Program-made: the position numbers and the translations under genes
From: Bacteroidota bacterium
Lineage (GTDB): Bacteria; Bacteroidota; Bacteroidia; 2-12-FULL-35-15
NCBI GenBank assembly: GCA_947466965.1
Contig: CANIFU010000005.1
Location: 1 to 64,000, forward strand
Direction: 5' to 3'
Length of the DNA stretch: 64,000 bases
Part shown: positions 28,701 through 38,156 of the stretch, piece by piece
Numbering within the stretch: the stretch's first letter is position 1
How the letters are laid out: each line of letters begins with the position of its first letter
The notes under the pieces: model-generated
What the model was told of the DNA's origin: nothing
What the model saw: only the letters and a program-made list of their open reading frames with translations
Databases searched by the model: none

Positions 28701-31656
28701 ATGACCCTGTTCCGCCTGAGGCAGCTATGGTTGCAGCGCCATTATTTCCTGCATTGCAGGAAACGTTTGTTTGAGAAACTGCATTTACAACAATCGCTGT
28801 TGGTTGTGTGATCGTAAATGTTCTAATCGCCGAACATGCATTTGCATCGGTAACCGTACAGGTATATGTTCCTGCAATTAAAGCTGAAGCCGTTATTCCC
28901 GTTCCTCCGAATGGCGTCCAATTGTATGTATATGCACCTGTTCCTCCAGAAGCGGATATCGTTGCAGCTCCATTATTTCCGGCATTGCAGGAAACGTTTG
29001 TTTGTGAAACGGCATTCACAACAATAGCTGTTGGTTGTGTGATTATAAATGTTCTGGATGCTGAACACAGATTTGCATCGGTAACGGTACAGGTATAAGT
29101 TCCTGCAGTTAGTCCGGTTGCCGTTGAAGCAGTTCCTCCATATGGCGTCCAGTTGAAAGATAATGTACCCGTACCTCCGGAAGCAGAAGCACTTGCTGAT
29201 CCATTACTACTTCCGTTACAAGAAACATTTGTTTGGGAAACAGCAGCAACTGAAATTGCAGTTGGTTGTGTTAGATTTATTGTTCTTGCTCCTGTACACC
29301 CACTTCCGTCTGTTGCAGTGCAGGTCCAAGATCCTGCAGTTAGACCTGAAACACTAGTTGTTCCATCACCCGTTGGGTTTCCTGGTGTCCAGTTGTATGA
29401 TAAACTTCCTGTTCCTCCAGATGCAGATACGGAAGCGGATCCATTATTTCCACCATTGCAAGATGGGGGAGAGATAGATGAAGTAAGAACGCTAATTGCA
29501 GGTGGCTGAGTAATTGTGATTGCTTGTGAAGCCGTACAACCATTTTCATCGCTTACATTGCAGGTCCAAGTATTGGCGAATATCCCTGAAATGCTATTGG
29601 TGCCATCTCCCGTTGGGTTTCCTGGCATCCAGTCGTATGCCAAAATTCCTACACCCCCAGAAGCTGTAACACTGGCAGCTCCATTCGTACCTCCATTGCA
29701 TGTTGTATTTGTTTGTGAAGCTATGCTTACAGCAATTGCTGGTGGTTGCGTGATTGAAAATGTGCGAGTAGCAGTGCATGCATTTCCATCCGTTACTGTA
29801 CAGGTCCACGTTCCTGCAGTTAAACCAGAAACACTAGCTGTTCCATCTCCTGTTGGATTTCCAGGTGTCCAATTATAAGTTAATGTTCCCGTTCCTCCGC
29901 TTGCATTTACACTCGCTGCACCATTGTTTCCGCCATTACAAATTACGTTTGATTGCAAGGACGCACCAACTGTTATTGCAGGCGGCTGTGTCAGAATATA
30001 AGTTCTGGTTGAAGTACAGCCGACATTGTCGGTAACGGTACAGGTATAACTTCCTGCACATAATGAATTTGCCGTTGCTGCTGAACCACCTGAAGGTGCC
30101 CATGAGTAGGTGTAAGGAGATGTTCCGCCACTAGGAATCATTGTAGCGGATCCAGTACATATTCCATTACACGTCAGGTTCGTTTGGGAACCAGTATTTG
30201 TAATGTTACAAGGTGCTAAAAATTTCATTACAAAAATATCCTTACCACCACCTGAAGTTAAGTTAAAGGTACTTGCACTTGGATCAAAATCAACAGTTCC
30301 GCTGTATTCTCCGGAAATATAACTACTTCCTGAACTAGTTACTGCAATAGAGTTACCTTCGTCATTTCCTGTTCCACCTATTGTTTTTGCTCTAAGAAAA
30401 TTCCCGGAAGCATCAAGTGTGCATACGAAAATGTCTGTTAGACCTGCAGAGCTGAAATTAGTTGTAGTGGCGCCAGGATCGAAATCTACTGTTCCTGAAT
30501 AAGAACCAGTTATTTGAATGTTTCCGGATGCGTCAACAATGGAAGCGACTGCTTTATCAGTTGAAGTACTTCCAATTCGTTTTGCCCAACTAAAATTTCC
30601 GTTGGCATCAAGTTTACAAACAAAAATATCTTCAGTACCTGCGGATGTCAGATTGGAAATTCCTACGCCAGGGTCAAAATCAACTGTACCGTTAAAATAA
30701 CCGCAGGTATAACTATTTCCGCTAGCATCAACGGCAATAGATAATGCAACATCTATTCCGGTAGATCCGATTGATTTTGCCCAGATAAAATTTCCTGAAG
30801 CGTCCAGCTTCGTAATAAAAATATCTTCATTACCTGCCGATATTAGATTTAAAGTACTTGTACTCGGGTCAAAATCTGTTGTTCCTTTAAAAGAGCCAAC
30901 AGTGAATACATTACCTGAACCATCAACATAAATTGAGCGTGCTTCATCCATAACTGTTCCACCCATTTTTTTTGCCCACACAAAACTTCCTGAAGCATCC
31001 AATTTTAAAATATAGATATCCGAACTACCAGCAGGTGTTAAATTGGCTATTCCAGCTCCTGGGTCAAAATCTATTGTTCCTAAAAAGTAACCTGTGATAT
31101 ATACATTACTTAAATTATCTATATATAAACCATATGCATCATCGTCAACGGATGGTGCACCAAACTGTTTTACCCAAACAAAATTCCCGTTAGTATCAAG
31201 TTTAAGCACAAAAATATCAGCATTTGCAGCTGCACCAACTTGCGATAAAGTATAAACAGCCGAACCCGGGTCAAAATCAGCTGTGTATCTGAAATAACCA
31301 GATACAACTACATTTGAGCTTGCATCAAGAGCAATTCTCCAGCCAACATCAGTTCCAGTTCCCCCAATTTTTTTAGCCCATAAAAAATTCCCGGAAGCAT
31401 CCAGCTTCGAGATAAAAATATCTTCCAAACCAGTAGAAGTCAAATTAAAGGTACTTGCGCCCGGATCAAAATCAACTGTTCCGAAGAATTGTCCTGTAGT
31501 GTATACATTGCCTGCAGCGTCAATGGCAACCGATTGTGAACCTTCATCCGTTGTCCCCGTTCCAACCATCGTTTTTGCCCAAGCAAAATTTTGTGCAGTT
31601 GCAGAAAAAGTCACAACAGTAAGTAAAGCAAAAAATAATTTCAGTTTCAGTTTCAT
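25756..31656 (-). CDS. Giant SprB-repeat T9SS surface protein
   Basis: A 1966-residue secreted protein. A signal peptide ends at FSATAQ (about residue 22). Residues ~25-480 hold seven SBBP-like repeats marked by V/T/IDFDPG and DIFxxKLDASGNF, probably a beta-propeller. Residues ~485-1660 are 15 SprB repeats of 77-80 residues, each with SQTNVSCNxGNNGAA and TCTVTDANxC, including a conserved Cys pair. Three ~43-residue repeats (CAGESITVGVNTYS) come next. The end (from about 1885) is a type A T9SS sorting domain, LLIYPNPANEKVIIE ... KKLVKN. SprB itself is the mobile adhesin of gliding flavobacteria, but it carries a different (type B) tail, so an adhesive role here is by analogy. Gap to the next gene is 72 bp. 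Confidence 0.9.
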   Translation of the reverse strand: MKLKLKLFFALLTVVTFSATAQNFAWAKTMVGTGTTDEGSQSVAIDAAGNVYTTGQFFGTVDFDPGASTFNLTSTGLEDIFISKLDASGNFLWAKKIGGTGTDVGWRIALDASSNVVVSGYFRYTADFDPGSAVYTLSQVGAAANADIFVLKLDTNGNFVWVKQFGAPSVDDDAYGLYIDNLSNVYITGYFLGTIDFDPGAGIANLTPAGSSDIYILKLDASGSFVWAKKMGGTVMDEARSIYVDGSGNVFTVGSFKGTTDFDPSTSTLNLISAGNEDIFITKLDASGNFIWAKSIGSTGIDVALSIAVDASGNSYTCGYFNGTVDFDPGVGISNLTSAGTEDIFVCKLDANGNFSWAKRIGSTSTDKAVASIVDASGNIQITGSYSGTVDFDPGATTTNFSSAGLTDIFVCTLDASGNFLRAKTIGGTGNDEGNSIAVTSSGSSYISGEYSGTVDFDPSASTFNLTSGGGKDIFVMKFLAPCNITNTGSQTNLTCNGICTGSATMIPSGGTSPYTYSWAPSGGSAATANSLCAGSYTCTVTDNVGCTSTRTYILTQPPAITVGASLQSNVICNGGNNGAASVNASGGTGTLTYNWTPGNPTGDGTASVSGLTAGTWTCTVTDGNACTATRTFSITQPPAIAVSIASQTNTTCNGGTNGAASVTASGGVGILAYDWMPGNPTGDGTNSISGIFANTWTCNVSDENGCTASQAITITQPPAISVLTSSISPPSCNGGNNGSASVSASGGTGSLSYNWTPGNPTGDGTTSVSGLTAGSWTCTATDGSGCTGARTINLTQPTAISVAAVSQTNVSCNGSSNGSASASASGGTGTLSFNWTPYGGTASTATGLTAGTYTCTVTDANLCSASRTFIITQPTAIVVNAVSQTNVSCNAGNNGAATISASGGTGAYTYNWTPFGGTGITASALIAGTYTCTVTDANACSAIRTFTITQPTAIVVNAVSQTNVSCNAGNNGAATIAASGGTGSFTYNWTPGNPTGDGTASVTGLTAGSWTCTVTDANACSASRIITITQPTPIAVVAFSQTNVSCNAGNNGAATISASGGTGALTYNWTPGNPTGDGTASVSGLSAGSWTCTVTDANACSALSIINITEPAAISVAAVSQTNVSCNGGSNGSATASAAGGTGTLSFNWTPYGGTASTASGLTAGTYTCTVTDANACLASRTFTITEPTAISVLSASQTNVSCNAGNNGAATIAASGGTGAYTYNWTPFGGTGISAAGLIAGTYTCSVTDANLCSSSLTFSITEPTAISVTIVSQTNVSCNAGNNGAATISAVGGTGAFTYNWTPGNPTGDGTASVSELSAGSFTCTVTDENGCSAFRIITITEPTPISVGVSSQTNVSCNGGSNGSASVFASGGTGSISFNWLPFGGTSAFATGLSAGTYSCNISDANGCSAIQLFTILEPTAILVAPVSQTNISCNGGNNGAAAVSASGGTGVLLFNWSPSGGSAPAITGLTANTYTCSVSDENGCSATQTFIITEPSQIIVSSSSQNNVSCNGGSNGDASASAIGGTGLLSYSWTPFGGSTSSATGLSAGIYTVTATDENGCSSSLQFNISEPTAIIVNTVSQTNNLCNGGNNGNASISVIGGIAGYTYDWTPGNPTGDASNSISNLTAGNWNCSITDANGCVTNHTVSITEPAAIIINQSNIICAGASINVGVNTYSISGVYTDVLTAVNGCDSTVITNLTVNTAISTSQIIVRCAGESITVGVNTYSTSGVYTDILTATNGCDSTVTTNLTVNPAISGSQTIVRCAGESITVGLNTYSISGVYTDVLTAANGCDSTVTTNLTVKPSINIATTLSGTTITAIANPASYQWIDCNNSNLIIAGATNQSFVSTMNGSYAVIVSQNGCSDTSACVSITNTGINGSIQNNELLIYPNPANEKVIIELGNLSGEYLKIMNAIGQVVYDAEIKNTKIEIDLSDFANGIYTIQVQTAKGIVLKKLVKN
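26670..30210. repeat. Array of 15 SprB repeats (231-240 bp each)
   Basis: The DNA repeats at 231-240 bp intervals, read on the minus strand. Two subtypes occur: a long one with the GNPTGDG insert (240 bp) and a short one with (Y/F)GGT (231-234 bp). Numbering from the N-terminus the order is S L L L S S L L S S L S S S L. Repeats 5-6-7 (about 29247-28541) and 9-10-11 (about 28301-27596) match one another unit by unit, which shows a block of about 705 bp was copied. Confidence 0.85.
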
Positions 31657-31694
31657 TTTGTTTAAATGTTTACCTTTTTTAATTTGTAAGCTTT

Positions 31695-34600
31695 TTAGTT
31701 TTTTACCAATTTTTTTACAATCATACCATTTTCTGTTTCAATTTGAATTGAATAAATTCCATTTGAAAAAGAAGAAATATCAACTGCCGTTTTCTTATCT
31801 TTTATCTTCGTGTTAAAAATAAGTTCTCCCAATGCATTCATGATTTTTAACTCTTGACCAATAAGGTTTTCAACTTCAATCATCACCTTGTCGTTTGCCG
31901 GATTAGGAAAAATGGCAACTGCTGAAGCGCCCTCATTCTCAGAAATACCTATAACAGATATAGATTGGTGACGAATATTGGAGTGTGAGGTATTGATTAC
32001 AGAGCGTGTGGGCGTACAAGAAATATTCCAATCAACCTGCACCATATAATCTGCAAGTGGAAACGATGCAAAATTAATATCGGTATAGGAAGTAAATGTC
32101 CCAGGTATGGTTAAACTAATCGGTAAAAAATTACCAGTTCCGAAGTCGTCCCGATACACCTGATAAAAATTAACAGGATTTGCTGTGGCTTCTATGGAAT
32201 AAAGACTCCATTGTAAATTACCACTACCTAACACTTGAAGATGTATTGTATAGTGATATAAACTCCGTGGCAATTCATTTCCACAAGTATCTAAAACAGC
32301 AATTTTATATGCCCATTGACTTACGGAAGCATCTGCTACGTTGTCGTGATATTCACTTAAATCTGCGAAAGCAACTGAGGCAATATGCGACCATACACTC
32401 GTTGCTACTTCTCTGTATATTCTGAAACTATCAACGCCCGTCAATCCTGTTTTATCCCAATAAACAATGTTGTGATTGTTGGCGGTATCTACCGTTACCA
32501 TACAAATTCCTTGATCCATAAATGGAGCACAGAATAGTGTTTCTGTCAAACAAAATGTGTTTGTACCACAGCTGTTTGTTGCGGTCAAACAAATAGTGTT
32601 GTTGCCTGATAGACCAAATTGATGTGTTGGGTTGACAAAATTTGTTGCAGTTCCATCACCAAATGTCCATAAATATGAATTTCCTGAAGACGAAGGCGTT
32701 GTATTTGTAAAAATACCCGTAAGAGCTGTATAGCTGGAGTTGAAGGATGCAACAGGCGGTGTACATATATTTAGCGAATTACAAAGTGTATCTGATCCAC
32801 AACCGTTGCTAGCAATTAAGCAGGCCGTATATGCCGCTGTTGAGGGGTAGATGTGAGGCGGAGGAAAGGGGGAGATACTGGTTGCACCATCACCAAAATC
32901 CCATTGAAATGTTGCAGCATTTGTAGATGTAGAAACAAATTCTGCTGTTAAGCCAGTTTGAGAAGATATAAAATTTGCAACCGGTAATGCGCAGTTCACA
33001 ATCACCGTCTGTGCAATAGAATCTGTTCCGCAACCATTACTTACAATTAATGTAACGGTATATGTTCCCGGATTCGAAAAGACATGTGTCGGGTTGTTTA
33101 AACTAGATATATTACTATCTCCAAAGTTCCAAGTAACACTTGCGGCATTAGAAGAGGTGTTATTAAACGTCGCTGTTAAACCGCTTACGGATGAACTGTA
33201 GTTTGCGATGGGTGATACACAATTTACAGTAACAGTATCGCAGGTAGAATAGGTTCCGCAGGCATTGCTCACGTTTAGGCAAACAGTATAGGTTCCTGCT
33301 GCATAATAAACATAATTAGGATTTTCATTCGTTGAAAAATTACCATCTCCGAAATTCCAATTAAAATTTGCAGCATTTGAACTAGTGCTTATAAAATTTA
33401 ATGACAAGCCATTTATGTTTGAGCTGAAGCTTGCAAGGGGAGCACTGCAAACAATCGTAATGAGTTGGCAAACGGTTTCGGACGAGCAACCATTTGAAGC
33501 AATTAGGCAGACATTGAAATTGCCTCCGTAATTATAGGTGTGAGTTGGATTAGCTGCTGTGGATGAAGAGCCGTCTCCAAAGTCCCAATAGTAATTGCTT
33601 GCATCAATACCAGTGTTAGAAAAAGCGACCGTCATTCCGGAAATACTGGATGAAAACCCAGCGCTCGTAACAACTGGAAGAATAGTTAAATTCGTAATAA
33701 CTGAACTATCGCAGCCATTAGAAGCCGTTAATACATCTGTGTATATTCCTGAAGATAAATAGGTACTACTGCCAACTGTAATCGATTGTCCGGCACAAAG
33801 AGTAATTGATTGGGATCCACTAATAGCGGATGGTTCATTTATAGTAAATGTTTCGGAAGCAGCGCAAGCGTTTGCATCAGAAACGGTGCAGGTATAAGTT
33901 CCAGTACTTAAGTTGCTAACATTTGCTGATCCATCACCGGATGGACTTCCCGGACTCCAATCGAAAACAATAGACCCCGTTCCTCCCGAACTTGTTACAC
34001 TAGCTGATCCATTATTGCCAGCGTTACAAGAAACATCTGTTTGTGATGAAGCAGCAACAAGAAGCATTGAAGGTTCGGTGATAATAATTGTTTGTGACCC
34101 TAAACATCCATTTCCATCCGTTATTGCGCATGTGTATGATGCAGCGCTTAAATTAGTAATGCTTTCTGTGCCATCGCCGGTTGGATTTCCAGGCGTCCAG
34201 TTGTAAAAATATCCTGCAGTTCCTCCACTTACAGAAACGGATGTGGCGCCATTATTTCCGGCATTGCAAGAAACGTTTGTTTGTAAAGTTGTACTAATAA
34301 CTATTGGAGCGGTTTCATTAATAATAAACGGTTGTGGTGAGTTGCAGTTATTTTCGTCAGTTATATTACAAATCCATGTACCAGCATATAAACCAGTAAC
34401 ATTAGGTGTTCCATCACCTGGAAAGGAACCAGGAGTCCAGTCATACAACAATGTTCCAGTTCCCCCGGTAGCATAAATAGATGCTTCACCATTACTTCCT
34501 CCATAACAAGAAACATCTGTTTGTGAAGCAAAAGAAACTGTAATAGCAGGAGGTTCAGTGATAATAACGGTTTGTGAAAAGCTGCAACTGTTTGTATCAG

Positions 34601-34934
34601 TTACAGTACAAGTCCATGTGCCAGCTGTTAATCCTGATACACTTGGTGTACCATCTCCTATTGGGTTTCCAGGTGTCCAGTCATAGGTTAGTGCACCCGT
34701 TCCTCCGGATGCATTAATTTCAGCAGTGCCATTATTCCCTCCAAAACACGTTACATTCGATTGGGATGAAATGGAACCAGTAATAGTGCAGGCTAGTGGA
34801 GAAAGATTGAGATCATAAATAACCTCATTAGAAGAAGTATTTAAATTAAATATAGTGGCCTTCTCATTACAGTTTTTAGCATTTACTGCTAAAAAAGAAC
34901 ACAAGAAAAAAATAGTAAGTAATTTTAGTTTCAT
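31695..34934 (-). CDS. T9SS surface protein with SprB and PKD repeats
   Basis: A 1079-residue secreted protein. The start at ATG 34934 gives a clean signal peptide (MKLKLLTIFFLCSFLAVNA); an upstream TTG at 34973 is less likely. Four SprB repeats (about 50-365) come first, then one CAGQSITVGSSTY repeat, then five PKD domains (about 410-755) with the signature (W/Y)xFGDG and NPTHTYxxxGxYxVCL. A fibronectin-III-like region (about 775-960; VDSFRIYREVA) precedes a type A T9SS sorting domain (VAIFPNPANDKVMIE ... KKLVKN). PKD and SprB modules are typical of adhesins and extracellular binding proteins. Gaps are 54 bp to the upstream sensor gene and 38 bp to the downstream giant protein. Confidence 0.88.
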   Translation of the reverse strand: MKLKLLTIFFLCSFLAVNAKNCNEKATIFNLNTSSNEVIYDLNLSPLACTITGSISSQSNVTCFGGNNGTAEINASGGTGALTYDWTPGNPIGDGTPSVSGLTAGTWTCTVTDTNSCSFSQTVIITEPPAITVSFASQTDVSCYGGSNGEASIYATGGTGTLLYDWTPGSFPGDGTPNVTGLYAGTWICNITDENNCNSPQPFIINETAPIVISTTLQTNVSCNAGNNGATSVSVSGGTAGYFYNWTPGNPTGDGTESITNLSAASYTCAITDGNGCLGSQTIIITEPSMLLVAASSQTDVSCNAGNNGSASVTSSGGTGSIVFDWSPGSPSGDGSANVSNLSTGTYTCTVSDANACAASETFTINEPSAISGSQSITLCAGQSITVGSSTYLSSGIYTDVLTASNGCDSSVITNLTILPVVTSAGFSSSISGMTVAFSNTGIDASNYYWDFGDGSSSTAANPTHTYNYGGNFNVCLIASNGCSSETVCQLITIVCSAPLASFSSNINGLSLNFISTSSNAANFNWNFGDGNFSTNENPNYVYYAAGTYTVCLNVSNACGTYSTCDTVTVNCVSPIANYSSSVSGLTATFNNTSSNAASVTWNFGDSNISSLNNPTHVFSNPGTYTVTLIVSNGCGTDSIAQTVIVNCALPVANFISSQTGLTAEFVSTSTNAATFQWDFGDGATSISPFPPPHIYPSTAAYTACLIASNGCGSDTLCNSLNICTPPVASFNSSYTALTGIFTNTTPSSSGNSYLWTFGDGTATNFVNPTHQFGLSGNNTICLTATNSCGTNTFCLTETLFCAPFMDQGICMVTVDTANNHNIVYWDKTGLTGVDSFRIYREVATSVWSHIASVAFADLSEYHDNVADASVSQWAYKIAVLDTCGNELPRSLYHYTIHLQVLGSGNLQWSLYSIEATANPVNFYQVYRDDFGTGNFLPISLTIPGTFTSYTDINFASFPLADYMVQVDWNISCTPTRSVINTSHSNIRHQSISVIGISENEGASAVAIFPNPANDKVMIEVENLIGQELKIMNALGELIFNTKIKDKKTAVDISSFSNGIYSIQIETENGMIVKKLVKN

Positions 34935-34988
34935 ATGATAAAAGATTTTAGAATTTTTATTTAATGTTTTCAAAATATATAGGTTTAA

Positions 34989-37900
34989 TTATATTTTAAT
35001 TCCTATGATCAATATGTCATCAACTTGTTCATTGCTTCCTTTCCATTCACTTATTACAGTTGCTAACTCCGAAGCTTGTTTATCCATTTCCAATTGCTGT
35101 ATGCTATCTAGTGTTTCTCTCAATCTTTTGGTAGAGAATTTTTTTTCTTTTGCTCCCCCAAATTGATCAACATATCCATCCGTGAACATATAAAGACTAT
35201 CTCCTTTATGAATAGAAAAAAAATGGTTAGCGAATTTGTAATCATGTTCATTTTGATGTCCACCTATCGATTGCTTATCAGCTTTAGCTTCAATAAAATG
35301 ATATCCGTAATCTTCTTTTCTGAATAAATAAAGAGGTCTTTTTGCTCCTGCATAATTCAATTTCATTTCCTCATTATCAATAATAACAAGCGAAATGTCC
35401 ATGCCGTCTTGCGATTTAACATCGTTCCGATCTTGTTTTAATACCTTTCTTACTCTAGAGTGCAATAAATTAAGAATCTCAGCAGCATCTGGATTGTTAT
35501 TTTCATTAAATATTTCGTTTAACAATGAACTACCAATCATACTCATAAAAGCTCCTGGTACACCATGCCCAGTGCAATCTGCTACAGCAAAGTATAGCTT
35601 TTTATTTTTTTTATGAAACCAGTAGAAGTCACCACTCACTACATTTTTAGGTTCATAATACACAAACGATTCAGGTAAATCCAATTGTATTTCATCGGAT
35701 AATGGAAGGATTGAGTGTTGAATTATTTTAGCGTAATTAATGCTATCATTGATTTCTTTTAATGCTACCGATAATTCAAAGGTTCTTTCAGCAACATTTT
35801 TTTCTAGCACCTTTTTTTCCTTTGCTAGTTTGTTTGTTCTAAATTTAATGAAAACATATATACTTGAAATTCCAAATAGAATACTTAATGAAATAAACCA
35901 CCATGTTTGCCACCATGGTGAATTTATTTTAAATTTAAATGATACAATTTCATCGCTCCAAACACCATTTGAATTGATCGCCTTTACCTTGAATTCATAT
36001 GATTTTCCTGGAATAATATTTGAAAAATTAGCTTCAGATAATGAACTCAGAGGTGACCATTCTGAATCTTGCCCAAGTAAAATAAATGTATACTTAACGT
36101 TGTCTGTCGTTAAGGCGCGGAAATTAAATGTTAAGTGTCTTTTATTATAAGGCAGTATAAGTGATGTTGGAATGTTCGTTCTTTTATCTACTGAATCAGA
36201 ATATTTTTTCCAATCAACATTCTTATAGTCGAGTAATATTTCTGTCAGAACAAGTTTTGGAGCTGACTTGTTTGGTATATCAAATTTTCTATCATAGCGG
36301 TAAACTCCATTTATCGTAGCAAACCAAACTAGTCCATCTTTATCTTGGGAACAGGATGTTACTTCCGTTCCTTTAAATCCTACTTCTTCAGAATAATACT
36401 GTATCGAAAGAGGTTTTAAATTTGAACCAAGTTTTAATTTGTTGATTCCATTGTTCGTTCCAACCCAAATTACCTTTTCGAAACTATCCCAATTCAATGT
36501 CGCTATAAAGTTTGAGCAAAGTCCATTAGATCGGTCAATTTTTGTAATGTTTTTTCCATTTACACAATTAATACCGCCCTCTCCTGTTCCTAAAAATATA
36601 TTGTCATTTTCGTCTTCTGTGATTGACCAAACAGCATTGTTTGATAAGCCTTTTCCCTTGTTTATCAGAAAGAAATTCTTACCATCGTATTTGATTGCAC
36701 CAACATCAATTGATCCGAACCAAATAGTTCCATTGCTGTCTTCGTGTATGGTTAATAAATTATCAGAAGGGAATCCGTTTTCAGCAGAGAAGTGTTTTAC
36801 TTCACCTGAATTGCTAATTAAAAAGGCACCATTGCCATAGGTTGAAATCCAGGTGTTCCCATTTTTATCGAATATTATTTTATCAACAACTTCCAATAAT
36901 TTATTAAGAAGTGAAGGGATATGTTTTTTTATAGCATATTTATTTTCATTTTTTTCTAATATATATATCCCGGATTTTTCAGTACCAATCCAAATTTCAT
37001 TTTTCTTGTTTTCAGCGATTGAAAATATTTTTTCATTTTTTAATTCTGTTATTTCCTGCTTCAAATTAAAAAACCCATTTGTAAAAATATTTAATCCTTT
37101 GCCTACTGTTCCTGCGAATAAGGCATCCTTGTTTTTGTATACACATGCTATTTTGTTAGCGGTTAGTCCGTCTTTTTCAGTAAAAGCTGCAAACGATTCA
37201 TTGTTTAATTTATCAGCACCACCATTTGTTGTACCAATCCAAATGTTGCCTTCGTAATCATTTTTAATCGCATACACTTGATTAGAAGAAAGGCCATTCT
37301 TTTCGCTGTAACAATAAAAATCTTTTTTATCGTATTTTATGATTCCGTCATTGTCTGTTGCAAACCAAATACTTCCTAGTTTATCTTGCGTCATGCTAAA
37401 AATTCGACTCTTTTTTGGTAATTGATCTGGAAAAGGAATTTTTTCAAATTTTCCATTCGTATATTTGATAATGCCCGTTGCTATTTCTCCAGCAAAGAAG
37501 ATTGACCCATCAGAATCTATCAATAGAGAATAAAATTCTTTTCCAGAAATGTACTTTTGATTCAGGAAGTTGATGATTTCATTTCCGTTGTATTTGCAAA
37601 TACCGCCATTCGTAGCAAACCAATAATTTCCTTTTTCATCTTGGGTAATCGCATAAACGGTATTCGTTAAAAGACCGGTAGCGATAGTAAAGTTTTCAAA
37701 CGTCTCTTTGTTAAGTTTAGAAACACCTCCATTATCTGTTGCCACCCATAGTTGATTGTTAATGTCTACAAAAACATTTCTAACAAAGTTGTCAGCCAAT
37801 CCATTTTTTGTCGAATAGTTTTTGAAAGTTACACCATCATATTTTGATACACCTTCAGTTGTTCCAATCCAAATATTTCCACTTTTATCACCTGCTAAAC

Positions 37901-38156
37901 TTGTAATATCATTCCCTATCAATCCATTTTCTTTCGTGAAAGTTTTAAACTTACTTCCATCAAATCGGCTAACTCCACCTTGAACGGCAAACCACATATA
38001 TCCTTGCCGATCTTGATATATTGCATTTACATTTGGTCCGGCCAGTCCTGATTTTGTATTGAAATTTTTAAAATTAAAACTCTGTGAATTGCTATGTGAT
38101 ACAGATAAAACAAGCAGAATCGTTAAATAATAATATTTTTTAATTTGTATGCTCAT
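34989..38156 (-). CDS. Two-component-propeller sensor with SpoIIE phosphatase output
   Basis: A 1055-residue membrane sensor. The start at ATG 38156 gives a signal peptide (about residues 6-24, ending HSNSQ); a second ATG at 38231 would bury it. Residues ~25-640 are about a dozen or more Reg_prop repeats (DxxGNxWxGTxxGG) forming a periplasmic double propeller, then a Y_Y_Y domain (~650-735), one membrane helix (WWFISLSILFGISSIYVFI), a short coiled coil and a SpoIIE/PP2C-type Ser/Thr phosphatase: DCTGHGVPGAFMSMIG, MFTDGYVD and QVDDILIIG. It probably senses an outside ligand and dephosphorylates an anti-sigma-factor antagonist or similar target. First gene in the run leading to the three adhesins. 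Confidence 0.9.
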   Translation of the reverse strand: MSIQIKKYYYLTILLVLSVSHSNSQSFNFKNFNTKSGLAGPNVNAIYQDRQGYMWFAVQGGVSRFDGSKFKTFTKENGLIGNDITSLAGDKSGNIWIGTTEGVSKYDGVTFKNYSTKNGLADNFVRNVFVDINNQLWVATDNGGVSKLNKETFENFTIATGLLTNTVYAITQDEKGNYWFATNGGICKYNGNEIINFLNQKYISGKEFYSLLIDSDGSIFFAGEIATGIIKYTNGKFEKIPFPDQLPKKSRIFSMTQDKLGSIWFATDNDGIIKYDKKDFYCYSEKNGLSSNQVYAIKNDYEGNIWIGTTNGGADKLNNESFAAFTEKDGLTANKIACVYKNKDALFAGTVGKGLNIFTNGFFNLKQEITELKNEKIFSIAENKKNEIWIGTEKSGIYILEKNENKYAIKKHIPSLLNKLLEVVDKIIFDKNGNTWISTYGNGAFLISNSGEVKHFSAENGFPSDNLLTIHEDSNGTIWFGSIDVGAIKYDGKNFFLINKGKGLSNNAVWSITEDENDNIFLGTGEGGINCVNGKNITKIDRSNGLCSNFIATLNWDSFEKVIWVGTNNGINKLKLGSNLKPLSIQYYSEEVGFKGTEVTSCSQDKDGLVWFATINGVYRYDRKFDIPNKSAPKLVLTEILLDYKNVDWKKYSDSVDKRTNIPTSLILPYNKRHLTFNFRALTTDNVKYTFILLGQDSEWSPLSSLSEANFSNIIPGKSYEFKVKAINSNGVWSDEIVSFKFKINSPWWQTWWFISLSILFGISSIYVFIKFRTNKLAKEKKVLEKNVAERTFELSVALKEINDSINYAKIIQHSILPLSDEIQLDLPESFVYYEPKNVVSGDFYWFHKKNKKLYFAVADCTGHGVPGAFMSMIGSSLLNEIFNENNNPDAAEILNLLHSRVRKVLKQDRNDVKSQDGMDISLVIIDNEEMKLNYAGAKRPLYLFRKEDYGYHFIEAKADKQSIGGHQNEHDYKFANHFFSIHKGDSLYMFTDGYVDQFGGAKEKKFSTKRLRETLDSIQQLEMDKQASELATVISEWKGSNEQVDDILIIGIKI

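Noticed and set aside
28211-29878. Several plus-strand open frames of 60-120 codons rich in Pro, Val and Glu (VPPEAE..., ETLAVPSPVGFPG...)
   Set aside because: They are the antisense reading of the SprB repeats; their sequence repeats with the same period and they have no start signals. The same holds for 33913-34476.
26670-30210. Regularly spaced DNA repeats that might suggest a CRISPR or satellite array
   Set aside because: The period is 231-240 bp, the whole unit is conserved, it stays in frame, and it encodes SprB domains.
34935-34973. N-terminal extension of the SprB/PKD protein from TTG 34973
   Set aside because: The extension puts 13 polar residues before a clean signal peptide that starts at ATG 34934.
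35395-37257. Plus-strand open frames of 70-136 codons opposite the sensor phosphatase
   Set aside because: Antisense shadows of a gene with strong domain matches; the translated sequences look random and lack ribosome-binding signals.
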